50,756 bases of DNA from a virus. Location: positions 1 to 50,756 of the IMG/VR virus record IMGVR_UViG_3300050821_008276. One strand, 5' to 3'. The notes below the pieces were generated by a model. The model was not told the DNA's origin, made no database searches, and worked only from the letters and a program-made list of their open reading frames with translations. This document shows positions 13,088-22,110 of this stretch, piece after piece. A program made the position numbers and the translations under genes. The first letter of the stretch is position 1. Every line of letters starts with the position of its first letter.

Positions 13088-14623
13088 TTGGCCCGCAAAC
13101 CGAAAGACTACCCCTGGGAAACCGCTGCGGCGGAAAGGATACAACTCGATGCACATCTTATCGCGGGATTTTCTGAAACCTTTCTTGCCGCCGGTTTCGA
13201 TAAAGCTAAACCAACACCTAGTTTTCACTACGACCTCTGGGAATGGGACTGCTCAAGTTCTGAGCTCGGTGTGGCTGTCTGTCCTCGTGGGCACGCCAAG
13301 ACGACAGGTAGTACTATTACCTGTACTCTTGCCGACGTCCTGTTTGGGGCAGAAGATTTTGAAATGCTTATTGGGGTTAACGAGAAAAAGGCGGCGCAGT
13401 TCTTAGAGAACATTACGTATATTCTGGAAGACAGTGCGTACCGGGACTTGCAGGAAGTCTTCCAGGTCCAGGTGCTGAAGTCGAACGAGACGGAGTTGGT
13501 AGGAAGGGTCAAAGGCCGTGAGTTCTGCGTCATGGCCCGTGGTGCAGGGCAGAAAGTCCGTGGTGAGTTGTGGCGCCAGATGCGGCCTGGGAAAATCCGG
13601 GTCGATGATCTTGAAAACGATGAAGACGTTTTGAACGATCTCTCGCGCGCGAAGTTGAAATACTGGTTCATGAATGCGGTCTTGCCGGCGGTCAGCGACG
13701 ATGGCAAGATTAGAATGGTTGGGACGATTTTGCATGAAGACTCGTTGCTGAATAACTTCTTGCATCAGTCTCAACTTTTCGCGGCAGAGCTTCTAGAGAA
13801 AGGCGAGGAGCCTACCTGGAATGGTTTCTTCCGCCGCGCACACAAGTCTTACTCGAACTTCACCGAGCTGCTTTGGCCCGAGAAGTTCACGGAGAAAAAA
13901 CTCCGCCAGATTCAGAAGCGCTACGAGCAGTTGCGGAACAAGAACGGCTACTCGCAAGAATACCTCGGCATTGCCATTGCTGAGGGCAATGAGTTCTACG
14001 TCAGTGAGGGCTTTGTGCCTATGGAGGGCAAAGACTTCGAACGCTCGATGACGATCTACGGTGCGATCGACTTTGCAGTTTCGGAAAAGAAAGACACTGA
14101 CAACACAGCTTTTGGCATCGTCGGCGTGAACTCGGACAACATCGCCTGTGTTCTAGAGATGCACGCGGATCTGATCGATACTTTAAAGGCAGCGGAAAAA
14201 TGGTTCGAACTCGATCTCTTGTACAAACCGGAATTCTGGATAGTCGAGGCGGAAAACATCGCCAAGTCTATCTTACCATTTCTCACTTTGATGATGCACG
14301 AGCGAAACCACTACCTGCCAATGAAGCTCGTAAGCCCCAAAAACGACAAGAAAATGAGAGCCCGGAGTTGGCAAGCGAGACATGCTGCGCGTGGGGTCCG
14401 GTACAACACGAATATGCCTGGTGGTTTTGAAGAACTGAAGCAGGAGATGCAAGGCTTTCCCCGCGCGAAGCACGACGACCGTGTAGACGTACTGAGCATG
14501 ATAGGTATGGAGCTGGCGACAATGGTCCCTGCTCTGACCAAGGAAGAGCAAGATGAAGAAGACTACGACGAAATGGTTGCTACAACGGGAAGCACGGGCC
14601 GCAGCGAGACGACAGGTTACTGA
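13088..14623 (+). CDS. terL: Terminase large subunit (packaging ATPase/nuclease)
   Basis: 511 aa from a TTG start, the only start that keeps the N-terminus; a weak AGGGG lies upstream. Walker A is CPRGHAKTT (about 65-73), Walker B IRVDD (170-174) followed by LENDED, then coupling motif MVGTILHEDS. The C-terminal RNase H-like nuclease starts at GAIDFAVSEKKD (D328), with a later acidic site in KHDDRVDVLSM. It translocates DNA into the prohead and cuts concatemers. The end is acidic (KEEQDEEDYDE). Confidence 0.93.
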   Translation: MARKPKDYPWETAAAERIQLDAHLIAGFSETFLAAGFDKAKPTPSFHYDLWEWDCSSSELGVAVCPRGHAKTTGSTITCTLADVLFGAEDFEMLIGVNEKKAAQFLENITYILEDSAYRDLQEVFQVQVLKSNETELVGRVKGREFCVMARGAGQKVRGELWRQMRPGKIRVDDLENDEDVLNDLSRAKLKYWFMNAVLPAVSDDGKIRMVGTILHEDSLLNNFLHQSQLFAAELLEKGEEPTWNGFFRRAHKSYSNFTELLWPEKFTEKKLRQIQKRYEQLRNKNGYSQEYLGIAIAEGNEFYVSEGFVPMEGKDFERSMTIYGAIDFAVSEKKDTDNTAFGIVGVNSDNIACVLEMHADLIDTLKAAEKWFELDLLYKPEFWIVEAENIAKSILPFLTLMMHERNHYLPMKLVSPKNDKKMRARSWQARHAARGVRYNTNMPGGFEELKQEMQGFPRAKHDDRVDVLSMIGMELATMVPALTKEEQDEEDYDEMVATTGSTGRSETTGY

Positions 14624-14658
14624 GGTAATGCAAATGCCGGAAGTCAAGGAGATGCTCA

Positions 14659-14838
14659 ATGGATCAGCCCAAAAAAGTTTGGCCGCTGGTGGAGCTGCGG
14701 GACTTGAGTGTCCTGGGCGGTGCGTTGCAGGACGAGCTGTACGCGGTAGTAACGAATCCGAAGTTCGACAACATGTCACTGTCGCAGACAGTGGGTGTGC
14801 TGGAGTTCCTCAAATGGAACCTGATCAACGGTGCATGA
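14659..14838 (+). CDS. Hypothetical protein, 59 aa
   Basis: ATG behind AAGGAGATGCTCA. MDQPKKVWPLVELRDLSVLG then GALQDELYAVVTNPKFDNMS, LSQTVGVLEFLKWNL: a small helical protein in the terminase-portal interval. The longer open frame that runs across this region in another phase is less protein-like. Function unknown. Confidence 0.7.
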   Translation: MDQPKKVWPLVELRDLSVLGGALQDELYAVVTNPKFDNMSLSQTVGVLEFLKWNLINGA

Positions 14839-14900
14839 CCTGTGGCATCTGTGGCGCGGAGATGCACCGCTGCAATTGCGACTACCACAACGGAGGTTGA
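14835..14900 (+). CDS. 21-aa cysteine-rich microprotein
   Basis: The sequence MTCGICGAEMHRCNCDYHNG ends with one more G. Its ATG overlaps the stop of the 59-aa gene (ATGA), and its last codons hold the portal gene's ribosome site. CxxC followed by HxCxC could hold one zinc. Too short to be certain; translation would depend on coupling. Confidence 0.4.
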   Translation: MTCGICGAEMHRCNCDYHNGG

Positions 14901-14903
14901 TCA

Positions 14904-17090
14904 GTGGCCTGGGAGATAGAGGAAGCTATTGACATTCACACGCTGGTAGCGTGCCCGAACATCTGTGAGCTAATGGATGAGTCGGACTTGGCTCAACTCG
15001 GCTTCCGCGTTTGCGATAACTTTGTCGCAGACCAAAACTCCCGGCGCGAGTGGGAGAAACGTATGGGCAAGGCGATGGAGCTGGCCTTGCAGGTTGTGGA
15101 AAAGAAAACTTTCCCCTGGGAAAACGCGGCGAATGTTAAGCTTCCTCTCATCACAACTGCGGCGCTGCAGTATCAGTCTCGCGCTTACCCTGCTCTTCTT
15201 AACGGCCCTATGCCTGTGGCTGCTAAAGCCATCAAGCCGGGAGATCAGCAGGAAGAGACTCGGGCAGTGCGCATTAAAATGCATATGTCCTACCAGATAT
15301 TGGAGGAAATGCTCGACTGGGAAGAAGAACAGGACAAGGCTTTTTTGATCCAGGCTATTATGGGCTGTGTGTTCAAGAAGACTTGGTACGACCCGATACG
15401 CGGGATTAATCGCTCGGTCTGCGTCAATCCGAGGGACCTGGTTGTCAACTACTGGGCCACGTCGATTGAAGAAACCCAGCGCGTAACCCACGTCATGTAC
15501 ATGTCTCACAACGCCGTTCGTGAGATGCAATTGACAGATCTCTTTTGCGAGTTCAAAGATGGCACCAAACATGCCCAACTCCCGACTCTACGCGACGGCA
15601 ACGGTATCGACAAACGGCAAGGTACTAACCCGCCTCCCGTCGACTCAGACACTCCATACGAGCTATTGGAACAATGCGTCTACCTTGACCTGGACAACGA
15701 CGGGTACCGTGAGCCATACGTGGTTACCGTCCGGTATGACTCTAGACAGGTTCTGCGAATCGCTCCCCTCTACACCCGCAAAGACATTACATGGACAACG
15801 CCTCGCAAAGGAAGTAGCAAGAAACCGCAGGTACTACGTATTGCCCCGTGTGGGATGTATACCAAGTACACCTTTATCCCCTCGCCAGATGGTGGCTTCT
15901 ATGACCTCGGCCTCGGAGCTCTGCTCGGCCCGGTTAGCGAAATCATTGACTCTGCGCTTAATCAAATGCTCGATGCAGGCACGCTCCAGAACGCAGGCGG
16001 CGGGTTCCTCGGCAAGGGCGCGAAGCTCAAGAAGGGAGACATTCATCAAAGCCCAGGAAAGTGGACAACGTTAGACTGTCTGGGCTCGGACATGAAGGAT
16101 AACATTCTGCCCTTGCCAGTACCCGCGCCAAGCGAGGCTTTGTTCAAGCTCGTTCAGCTGCTGATCGAATGGGGCCAGAACGTGATCGGTGCCACTGACC
16201 TTCTCCTTGGCGGCAACCCTGGCCAAAATACTCCTGCGCAAACGTCGCAGACCATGGTCGAACAAGGGATGACAACGTTCAATGGAATATATAAACGGAC
16301 TCATAAAGCCTTTACCAGAGAACTGCAAAAACTCTTCCGACTTAACGTTAATTTCTTGGCGGATGGTAAGACGTCGTACTACGATGCTAAGGGCAATTCT
16401 GCGGATATATTCGACGCGGATTACTCGCCAACGGGGATCAATCTCATCAGACCCGCTGCGAATCCCTTCTATATGTCTGACGTCCAAAGAATGAACCAGG
16501 CTCAGGCTATCTTCACCGCGTCGGTGCAAATGCCTGGGTTCGACCGTTACCAAGCGACTCTCTATTGGCTCGAAGCCTGGAAGGTGCAAGACCCCGATCG
16601 GTTCGTGATCAATCCACAGTACTTCATCGACGACGAGACTCTAAAGTCCCAAGGCAAACCACCGTCTGGCAAAGTCCCAGCTGGCGCGCAGCCTTTGCCG
16701 AATCCGAAGATGCTCGATTCCCAAGCCAAGCAAATCACCGCGCAAGCCAAGGCCGACGACGTCAAGTCCAAAGTCCAGATTGCTATGCAAGAACTGGAGC
16801 AAGACAAATCCAAGCTGCAAGCAGAAATTGCTCTACTCACAGCCCAGGCAGCAGAAGCCATGGCAAATGCCAAGGGGGTCGACACTGGCCATCAGATAGC
16901 TATGTTGGAAATGCAGATAGGCGCGAAGAACGCTCACCTCGACGGGGTGATCAAAGCCATGGCTCTCGCGCATGAGATGGTGAAGACTCAAGACAAGGGA
17001 GAAGAAGACGATGCCCAACGTGAGCACGAGAGATCAATGGCTAGCTTGGCAGCTAAGTCAAGTAACACAGGAAGTTCTGGCGGGGCTTAG
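14904..17090 (+). CDS. Portal protein
   Basis: 728 aa from GTG (after CGGAGGTTGATCA). Residues 40-200 are rich in aromatic and helical segments; LLGGNPGQNTPAQTSQTM, then EQGMTTFNGIYKRTH is a recurrent portal motif in phages of this kind. The C-terminal 150 residues form a long Gln/Lys/Ala coiled coil, a possible barrel. It forms the dodecameric ring at one capsid vertex for DNA entry and joins the gp4-like adaptor. Length fits P22-like portals. Confidence 0.88.
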   Translation: MAWEIEEAIDIHTLVACPNICELMDESDLAQLGFRVCDNFVADQNSRREWEKRMGKAMELALQVVEKKTFPWENAANVKLPLITTAALQYQSRAYPALLNGPMPVAAKAIKPGDQQEETRAVRIKMHMSYQILEEMLDWEEEQDKAFLIQAIMGCVFKKTWYDPIRGINRSVCVNPRDLVVNYWATSIEETQRVTHVMYMSHNAVREMQLTDLFCEFKDGTKHAQLPTLRDGNGIDKRQGTNPPPVDSDTPYELLEQCVYLDLDNDGYREPYVVTVRYDSRQVLRIAPLYTRKDITWTTPRKGSSKKPQVLRIAPCGMYTKYTFIPSPDGGFYDLGLGALLGPVSEIIDSALNQMLDAGTLQNAGGGFLGKGAKLKKGDIHQSPGKWTTLDCLGSDMKDNILPLPVPAPSEALFKLVQLLIEWGQNVIGATDLLLGGNPGQNTPAQTSQTMVEQGMTTFNGIYKRTHKAFTRELQKLFRLNVNFLADGKTSYYDAKGNSADIFDADYSPTGINLIRPAANPFYMSDVQRMNQAQAIFTASVQMPGFDRYQATLYWLEAWKVQDPDRFVINPQYFIDDETLKSQGKPPSGKVPAGAQPLPNPKMLDSQAKQITAQAKADDVKSKVQIAMQELEQDKSKLQAEIALLTAQAAEAMANAKGVDTGHQIAMLEMQIGAKNAHLDGVIKAMALAHEMVKTQDKGEEDDAQREHERSMASLAAKSSNTGSSGGA

Positions 17091-17283
17091 GCTGCGCCGG
17101 CAGGAGTACGTAGAATTGCTCGCAAGTGGCGGCACGACGTTCAAGGAAATGGAAGCCACCGCGATGCGAACAGCCGACGTGGTAGGTCGGATAGCTGAGG
17201 TAGATAGTTTGATTAACTTACTGATTGAGGAAGACGATGACAGAGATCGCGAAGACAGTCCGGAAGGCGTTGAGGGAACCTGA
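17011..17283 (+). CDS. Small helical phage protein, 90 aa
   Basis: Overlaps the portal end by 80 bases in another frame. MPNVSTRDQWLAWQLSQVTQ then EVLAGLRLRRQEYVELLASG and an acidic tail (EEDDDRDREDSPEGVEGT). Small helical proteins just after portal genes are common in podoviruses. Function unknown. Confidence 0.65.
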   Translation: MPNVSTRDQWLAWQLSQVTQEVLAGLRLRRQEYVELLASGGTTFKEMEATAMRTADVVGRIAEVDSLINLLIEEDDDRDREDSPEGVEGT

Positions 17284-17626
17284 ATGGGTCCCGTCCGGAA
17301 ACAAGATAGCAATTCAGCTGGATCTGGTGGAAAGCTTTTCGCACGGTGGGATTTTTGTTTTGCCCTCCCAAAGTGAGCGCGATGCCATGAACCAGACCGA
17401 AGGCACCGTGGCAGCAATGGGGCCGCTAGCCTTCAAAGACATGCGCAGATGGGACAGCGAGTTGCAAGCTTGGATCCAAACAGACTGGGTTCACGTCGGC
17501 GACCGGGTTAAGTTCCAGAAGCACCACGGCTGGGTCCATATGGAAAAAGACTCAGAAGACAACAATGTCGAGTATCGTATTATGCATGACACGGACTTGA
17601 CAATGGTATACAGGGGCAAGCAATGA
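17237..17626 (+). CDS. GroES-like co-chaperonin
   Basis: 129 aa. Start at ATG 17237 behind GAGGAAGACG; a TTG 12 bases earlier is also in frame. PSGNKIAIQLDLVESFSHGG then IFVLPS is the first strand and the mobile-loop region; TEGTVAAMGP, VHVGDRVKFQKHHG and VEYRIMHDTDLTMVY match the rest of the GroES beta-barrel. It may cap host GroEL to help fold the capsid protein, as gp31 of T4 does; that parallel is inference. It lies between portal and scaffold, with an ATGA overlap to the latter. Confidence 0.8.
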   Translation: MTEIAKTVRKALREPEWVPSGNKIAIQLDLVESFSHGGIFVLPSQSERDAMNQTEGTVAAMGPLAFKDMRRWDSELQAWIQTDWVHVGDRVKFQKHHGWVHMEKDSEDNNVEYRIMHDTDLTMVYRGKQ

Positions 17627-18468
17627 GCACGCTCGACGAAGGAAATGAAGTAGACACAGGTGGTGATAACGAAGCCATCGAACGTGAGGCACGGGTGCAA
17701 GGCTGGCGCCCGGCGGACGAGTTTAAGGGCAAGGAAAAGGACTGGGTGGATGCAGAGACTTTCGTTGCTCGTGGGCGGGAGATTAAGCAGTTCACAAAGC
17801 GCGAAAATGAAGCCTTGCGCCGGGAGTTGGCTGAAGCAAAGAGCCGGCTCGAAGACCAGGGAAAGACGATCGAGGAAATTCGGAAGTACCACGAGGGCAT
17901 GGAGAAGCGCGCTATCGACGCGGCTCTTGCTCGGATGAAGTCAGAACGGCGCGCAGCTATGGTCGCAGGCAACATGGAGCTGGCCGAAGAAATCGCCGAT
18001 GAGATGGACGAGTTGAAGAGCGCTCCGTCCGCAGTGCCGAAGGTCCAGCCAGCGGCTGCCCCAACCAAGCAAGTCGAACAACCGCCGCAGCTCACACAGT
18101 GGTACAAAGACAACGCGACGTGGTATAACACCTCGCCGGAGAACGAAGACATGGTTGCCTTTGCCGATGGTCATGCAGCACGACTGGGTAAACGCGTTGA
18201 CCTTTCTGTGGAAGACAGGCTCGAAGAGTTGGATGAGCGCGTACGGAAGATGTTCCCCGATCGTTTTGGTGTAAAGAAAAAGATCGCTATCACCCCAGGT
18301 GCTGGCGAGGGCGGAAGTGGTGTGAGACCACGCACGGGCAAGAAATCCGTGTCGGCTCTTCCCGACGACGCAATGAGAGCAGGGCAACGTTATGTCAAAG
18401 CGGGGATCTATAAGACCCTCGAAGACTATGCCGAAGAATATTGGAAACAGCCAGGAGCAGGATCATGA
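17623..18468 (+). CDS. Probable capsid scaffolding protein
   Basis: 281 aa, acidic and strongly helical. A coiled coil runs at about residues 55-130 (KRENEALRRELAEAKSRLED), followed by a Pro/Ala linker and a basic region near 235-262 (GVKKKIAITPG, RPRTGKKSV). Position between portal and capsid genes, charge pattern and length fit a scaffold that binds coat protein through its C-terminus. Assigned by context and composition. Confidence 0.72.
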   Translation: MSTLDEGNEVDTGGDNEAIEREARVQGWRPADEFKGKEKDWVDAETFVARGREIKQFTKRENEALRRELAEAKSRLEDQGKTIEEIRKYHEGMEKRAIDAALARMKSERRAAMVAGNMELAEEIADEMDELKSAPSAVPKVQPAAAPTKQVEQPPQLTQWYKDNATWYNTSPENEDMVAFADGHAARLGKRVDLSVEDRLEELDERVRKMFPDRFGVKKKIAITPGAGEGGSGVRPRTGKKSVSALPDDAMRAGQRYVKAGIYKTLEDYAEEYWKQPGAGS

Positions 18469-19010
18469 AGATCACAGACAATGATGACGGGCAAGAGATG
18501 GATCTGGGCCCGCAAGAACGTATTCCCTCGCGCATGGCGGTGGACGAAGTTGTCAATCCGCGCGCGCGGAACCCCGAACTCGAGGGCGGTTTCGAACGCA
18601 CTCGCACGATGTTCGGCACAGGTAAGCTAACATTGGCAGTCACGAAGATTCCAGGGTACCATCTCCACTGGATCGCGGACTACCCAGGCAGGCTCGAAGA
18701 CGCGGAAGAAAACGGCTACGAGTACGTATTGCGGTCGGAAGTCAAGCGCGCTCGCCGGCGCGGCAACGACACCGATTCTGCTGGCGAATACATGACCTGC
18801 ATCTCCGGGTCACACGACAGCGGGAAGCCGTTGACCATGCATCTGATGAAAATCAAGCAAGAGTGGTACGAAGAGAATTGTGCCTTCTACCAGTCTCGCG
18901 CGCGCAAGGTCGACGAACAAATCAAGTCCGGCAAAATAGACGGTGTTAGGCGCCCGGAGACTTATATTCCTAAAGGCTCTAGCATCTCGATTGACACCAA
19001 ACGTGAATAG
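18465..19010 (+). CDS. Conserved phage capsid-region protein, 181 aa
   Basis: ATG 18465 overlaps the scaffold stop (ATGA) after AGGAGCAGGATC. Contains the pattern GYHLHWIADYPGRLEDAEEN then GYEYV, which recurs in a family of phage head-region proteins that I know only as uncharacterised. Basic stretch KRARRRGN. Possibly a head accessory or capsid-bound protein. Confidence 0.7.
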   Translation: MKITDNDDGQEMDLGPQERIPSRMAVDEVVNPRARNPELEGGFERTRTMFGTGKLTLAVTKIPGYHLHWIADYPGRLEDAEENGYEYVLRSEVKRARRRGNDTDSAGEYMTCISGSHDSGKPLTMHLMKIKQEWYEENCAFYQSRARKVDEQIKSGKIDGVRRPETYIPKGSSISIDTKRE

Positions 19011-19018
19011 GTGACAAA

Positions 19019-19648
19019 ATGGCAAACCCGCTTAGCCCGCATGGATTTTCCGTGCTGGCTGCGAACGGAGCGTTTGACTATAGCTCCCAGTGCCACATGT
19101 ATGAGATTCCGTTGAGCGACGCAACGAACACTTATGCAATTGGCGATGCAGTCAAAACGATTACCGGCGGCGGCTCGGACACTAGCAATCCCTGGGGGAC
19201 ATTTGGCATTCCCCAAGTTGTCAAGTGCACGGGCGCTACCACGGAACTTGCTCGCGGTATTATCGTGAGTGTGTTCCGCAACCCGTACGCGCTGGACTAT
19301 ACCTATGTCCCACAGGTGAAGCTCCAGAACTACTACGTGATGGTCGCAGATGATCCCAATTTGGTCATGGAGATCATGGGCGACAACACCGCTGCAGGTG
19401 TAACAGCAGGCTGGATCGGTGGCAATGCGACGTACAACGCAACAGCTGCGCAGACGATTCCTACCGGCCTCACCAGCGTTCTCAGCACGATGACACTGAC
19501 GACTGGTACCATCGCCGGCACAGTCGGGTTCCCGCTCAAAGTTCTTGGTGTATCCCAGCGGGTCAATGTAAGCAACAGCGCCAACACGCCTTTCATCGTT
19601 ACGTGGAATGCTCACGAACTGAAGAGCTCTGGCACGATCGGACAATAA
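19019..19648 (+). CDS. Probable capsid decoration or head protein, 209 aa
   Basis: Begins MANPLSPHGFSVLAANGAFD; Gly/Thr/Ala-rich beta sequence with no charged helices, directly before the major capsid gene. The position and composition fit a decoration protein or a minor capsid protein. No specific family recognised. Confidence 0.62.
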   Translation: MANPLSPHGFSVLAANGAFDYSSQCHMYEIPLSDATNTYAIGDAVKTITGGGSDTSNPWGTFGIPQVVKCTGATTELARGIIVSVFRNPYALDYTYVPQVKLQNYYVMVADDPNLVMEIMGDNTAAGVTAGWIGGNATYNATAAQTIPTGLTSVLSTMTLTTGTIAGTVGFPLKVLGVSQRVNVSNSANTPFIVTWNAHELKSSGTIGQ

Positions 19649-19660
19649 GGGGAGGCTATC

Positions 19661-20584
19661 ATGGCAGCAGTTGGCGGTCCGATTACCACTGGTTCCCACC
19701 CCCTAGCGCTCTGGCCTGGCATCCACGGCTGGTGGGGTCGTATGTACAACGAGCATGTCCCAGAGTGGACTGCGTTGTGCGACCAAGAGATGTCCACGCA
19801 GAACTATGAGAAGGATACCCAGATTATCGGGTTCGGTCTCGCGCAAGTGAAGCAAGAAACGGCCTCGACAAACTACGTCTCGGAAGTGCAAGGCTTCTCC
19901 AGCATCTGGACCCACGTTGAATATTCGTTGGGCTACATCGTCTCACAGGTAGAGTTGGAAGATGACCTCTACGAGTCGGTGTCGAAAACGCGTTCTCGCG
20001 CGCTGGCCTTTGCCTTCAACCAGACGAAGGAAAACGTCGTAGCAAACGTTTATAACAACGCGTTCACTGCCGGCTTCATCGGCGGCGACGGCGTTTCACT
20101 GTGCAACACGGCCCACCCGAATACCTCGGGCGGCACGTGGTCGAACATGTTGGCTGTCGGTGCTGACCTGTGCGAAGCCTCCATTGAAGATCTGATTATT
20201 CAGATGATGGGCGCGACGGACGACGTCGGCAACTTGATCAATATCATTCCCAAGAGCCTGCACATCGCACGCCAGGAATGGTTCAATGCCAACCGTATTC
20301 TCAAGTCAGTGTTCCAGTCTGGCACGGCTGATAACGACATCAACGTGCTCAAGGCCACGAACAGCATCCCCGGCGGGATTCACCTGAATCACTATTTCAC
20401 CTCGCCACATGCATGGTTCCTCCGCAGCAATGCGCCGAACGGAATGATTTACTTCAACCGCGTCGGTATCACTTTTACTCAGGACAACGACTACGACACG
20501 GACAATGCCAAGGCCAAGTCTCGTGAACGTTACTCGATCTTCTGGGGCGATCCGCGTTGCGTATGGGGCTCGAACGGTCCGTAG
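19661..20584 (+). CDS. Major capsid protein
   Basis: 307 aa, with a strong ribosome site (AGGGGAGGCTATC). MAAVGGPITTGSHPLALWPG then HGWWGRMYNEHVPEW; LGYIVSQVELEDDLYESVSK and NTSGGTW, then NGMIYFNRVGITFTQDND look like an HK97-fold coat protein, with the E-loop near 60-90 and the A-domain later. It builds the icosahedral shell. The element copy B follows its stop. Confidence 0.85.
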   Translation: MAAVGGPITTGSHPLALWPGIHGWWGRMYNEHVPEWTALCDQEMSTQNYEKDTQIIGFGLAQVKQETASTNYVSEVQGFSSIWTHVEYSLGYIVSQVELEDDLYESVSKTRSRALAFAFNQTKENVVANVYNNAFTAGFIGGDGVSLCNTAHPNTSGGTWSNMLAVGADLCEASIEDLIIQMMGATDDVGNLINIIPKSLHIARQEWFNANRILKSVFQSGTADNDINVLKATNSIPGGIHLNHYFTSPHAWFLRSNAPNGMIYFNRVGITFTQDNDYDTDNAKAKSRERYSIFWGDPRCVWGSNGP

Positions 20585-20617
20585 GGTTGGCGACATAGCC
20601 AGGGCGGTGTCGGTATG

Positions 20618-20653
20618 AACCGCCGGTTTTACACCATCGTAAACCCGCCGGAG
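20618..20653. promoter_or_regulatory. Dispersed palindrome element, copy B
   Basis: AACCGCC, TTTAC (20628-20632), six bases ACCATC, GTAAA (20639-20643), CCCGCCGG. As RNA, 11 of 13 arm positions can pair. It sits between the capsid stop and the next ATG at 20661; the GGAG at its right edge is that gene's ribosome site. Confidence 0.65.
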
Positions 20654-20660
20654 TGTCTCC

Positions 20661-20876
20661 ATGTCCAACCAAAAACTTCGAATCACTCGAATGAATCTAA
20701 ACGAGAAGGGCCCGAGCAATGGCCCCTCGCAGCCGATTATCGGGTCAGAAACAATCCGCAATACTCCATATGAGCACACTGGTACGCCTGTGCGTTCATC
20801 CGGTCCTGTACACCAGCCTAACTCAAGCCTCGGCGCCAAGCGCGTCCCGCATCCTATTTACGGCAAAAAGGCTTAA
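20661..20876 (+). CDS. Hypothetical basic protein, 71 aa
   Basis: Begins MSNQKLRITRMNLNEKGPSN, is low in hydrophobic residues and rich in Pro/Asn/Ser/Lys, so probably unstructured alone. The ribosome site GGAG comes from the adjoining palindrome element. It could be a small capsid or DNA-contacting protein. Confidence 0.65.
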   Translation: MSNQKLRITRMNLNEKGPSNGPSQPIIGSETIRNTPYEHTGTPVRSSGPVHQPNSSLGAKRVPHPIYGKKA

Positions 20877-20885
20877 GGAGATATC

Positions 20886-21659
20886 ATGGCAGCAGTCGCA
20901 TCGCAACAACCAACAGGGTTCTTGTCGGGCATTAGCTCCGATGCGAACTTTCAGCCACTGGATCTCTGCGGCGTGCAGAATCCTTTTTTCTACCACGTTT
21001 ACTCGGACGACTTCGACAACGCTGGGGATCTGATCGCAGCCACCGGCGCATACACGCCGACGGGGACTGGATCAGCAACTTTGACTCCTGCTACGGCAGG
21101 TGGTGCCGTCACGATCTCCGCGTTGACGGGAAGCTTTGAATATCTTGAAATTACCAACGCTTCGTTCACCGTAAACATCGCGCCGAAGAAGTTCTTCTAC
21201 CAAGCCCGTGTGGCGATCAGCACCGTAGCTACGGCAACGTTTGTGGCAGGCATGTTTGCTACCGGCGCGAACCCGATCTCGGCCGCTGTGAATGGCGTGT
21301 ACTTCAAATGGGTCGGCGGCACGGGGCTGAGCATCAACGTCACAGTAGCAAGTGTGACAACCTCGGTGGTTATTCCTGCAGCCGCTTACACCATGGCCAA
21401 CGCAACGAACATTGACTTGGCGTTTGCTATCACTCGCCTGGGTGATGTGCTTGCCTACGTCGACACTCAGCTGGTCGGCTACATTCCGCAGTCGAACATC
21501 AACACTCCTGGCAATCCGCAGAACGCAGGTGCAGTCGCACGTATGACAGCACCGACATTGCCAAGCGCTTTGTTGACGCCGACATTGGGTCTGTCTACGA
21601 CTGCTGGCACGACGCAGACCATGACAGTGGACTTCCAATCCGCCCTGCAGGAGCGTTAA
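20886..21659 (+). CDS. Beta-rich virion protein, 257 aa
   Basis: ATG behind AAGGAGATATC. MAAVASQQPTGFLSGISSDA; a Gly/Thr/Ala beta sequence with FEYLEITNASFTVNIAPKKF and DLAFAITRLGDVLAYVDTQL, like a lectin-type jelly roll. Lies among small virion genes between capsid and tail. It might decorate the capsid; this is inferred from composition and place. Confidence 0.65.
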   Translation: MAAVASQQPTGFLSGISSDANFQPLDLCGVQNPFFYHVYSDDFDNAGDLIAATGAYTPTGTGSATLTPATAGGAVTISALTGSFEYLEITNASFTVNIAPKKFFYQARVAISTVATATFVAGMFATGANPISAAVNGVYFKWVGGTGLSINVTVASVTTSVVIPAAAYTMANATNIDLAFAITRLGDVLAYVDTQLVGYIPQSNINTPGNPQNAGAVARMTAPTLPSALLTPTLGLSTTAGTTQTMTVDFQSALQER

Positions 21660-21660
21660 A

Positions 21661-22110
21661 ATGGCCAACTTCGCCGTGGCCACTCAGATTTTGATAGATG
21701 GCCCTCGTAACACAGTATCAAAAGTAACCGGTGACCTTACCACAGCGTTGGCCACAGGACCTACTGTCATTATCGACCCGGCGCTGTTGACTGATATGTT
21801 GCCGGGCATGGCAGGGCCGCATTTGGCCTCGTTGCTTCGTATTGATTATATTGACTACTCGATCACAGACGGCCTTGGGATTATTTTGACCTGGGTAGCT
21901 TCGGCTCCAGTGGCTATTGTCGAGTTGTACGGCCGCGGTAGGCTGGAAGCGAAACAGTTCGGAGGCTACCAAAACAACGCTGGGGCAGGTGTTACAGGGC
22001 AGATTGCCTTGACCACCTTTGCCACTGGCGCAGCGACACCGACTGACGCCTCGCTCTTGCTTGTGATTCACACGGTCAAGTATCGCCCCATCACACTTGG
22101 AGGTGCATGA
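21661..22110 (+). CDS. Small virion protein, 149 aa
   Basis: Starts one base after the previous stop. MANFAVATQILIDGPRNTVS; hydrophobic beta strands (YIDYSITDGLGIILTWVASA) and a Gly-rich QFGGYQNNAGAGVTG. Resembles small structural proteins that phages keep in this position. Function unknown. Confidence 0.68.
   Translation: MANFAVATQILIDGPRNTVSKVTGDLTTALATGPTVIIDPALLTDMLPGMAGPHLASLLRIDYIDYSITDGLGIILTWVASAPVAIVELYGRGRLEAKQFGGYQNNAGAGVTGQIALTTFATGAATPTDASLLLVIHTVKYRPITLGGA

Noticed and set aside
14553-14900. 115-codon frame between terL and portal
   Set aside because: It overlaps terL and crosses two better-supported small genes; only its last 21 codons (from 14835) look plausible as a gene.
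20618-20653. Terminator after the capsid gene
   Set aside because: The palindrome can fold but has no T-run, and the same element occurs over a promoter, so a protein-binding site is more likely.
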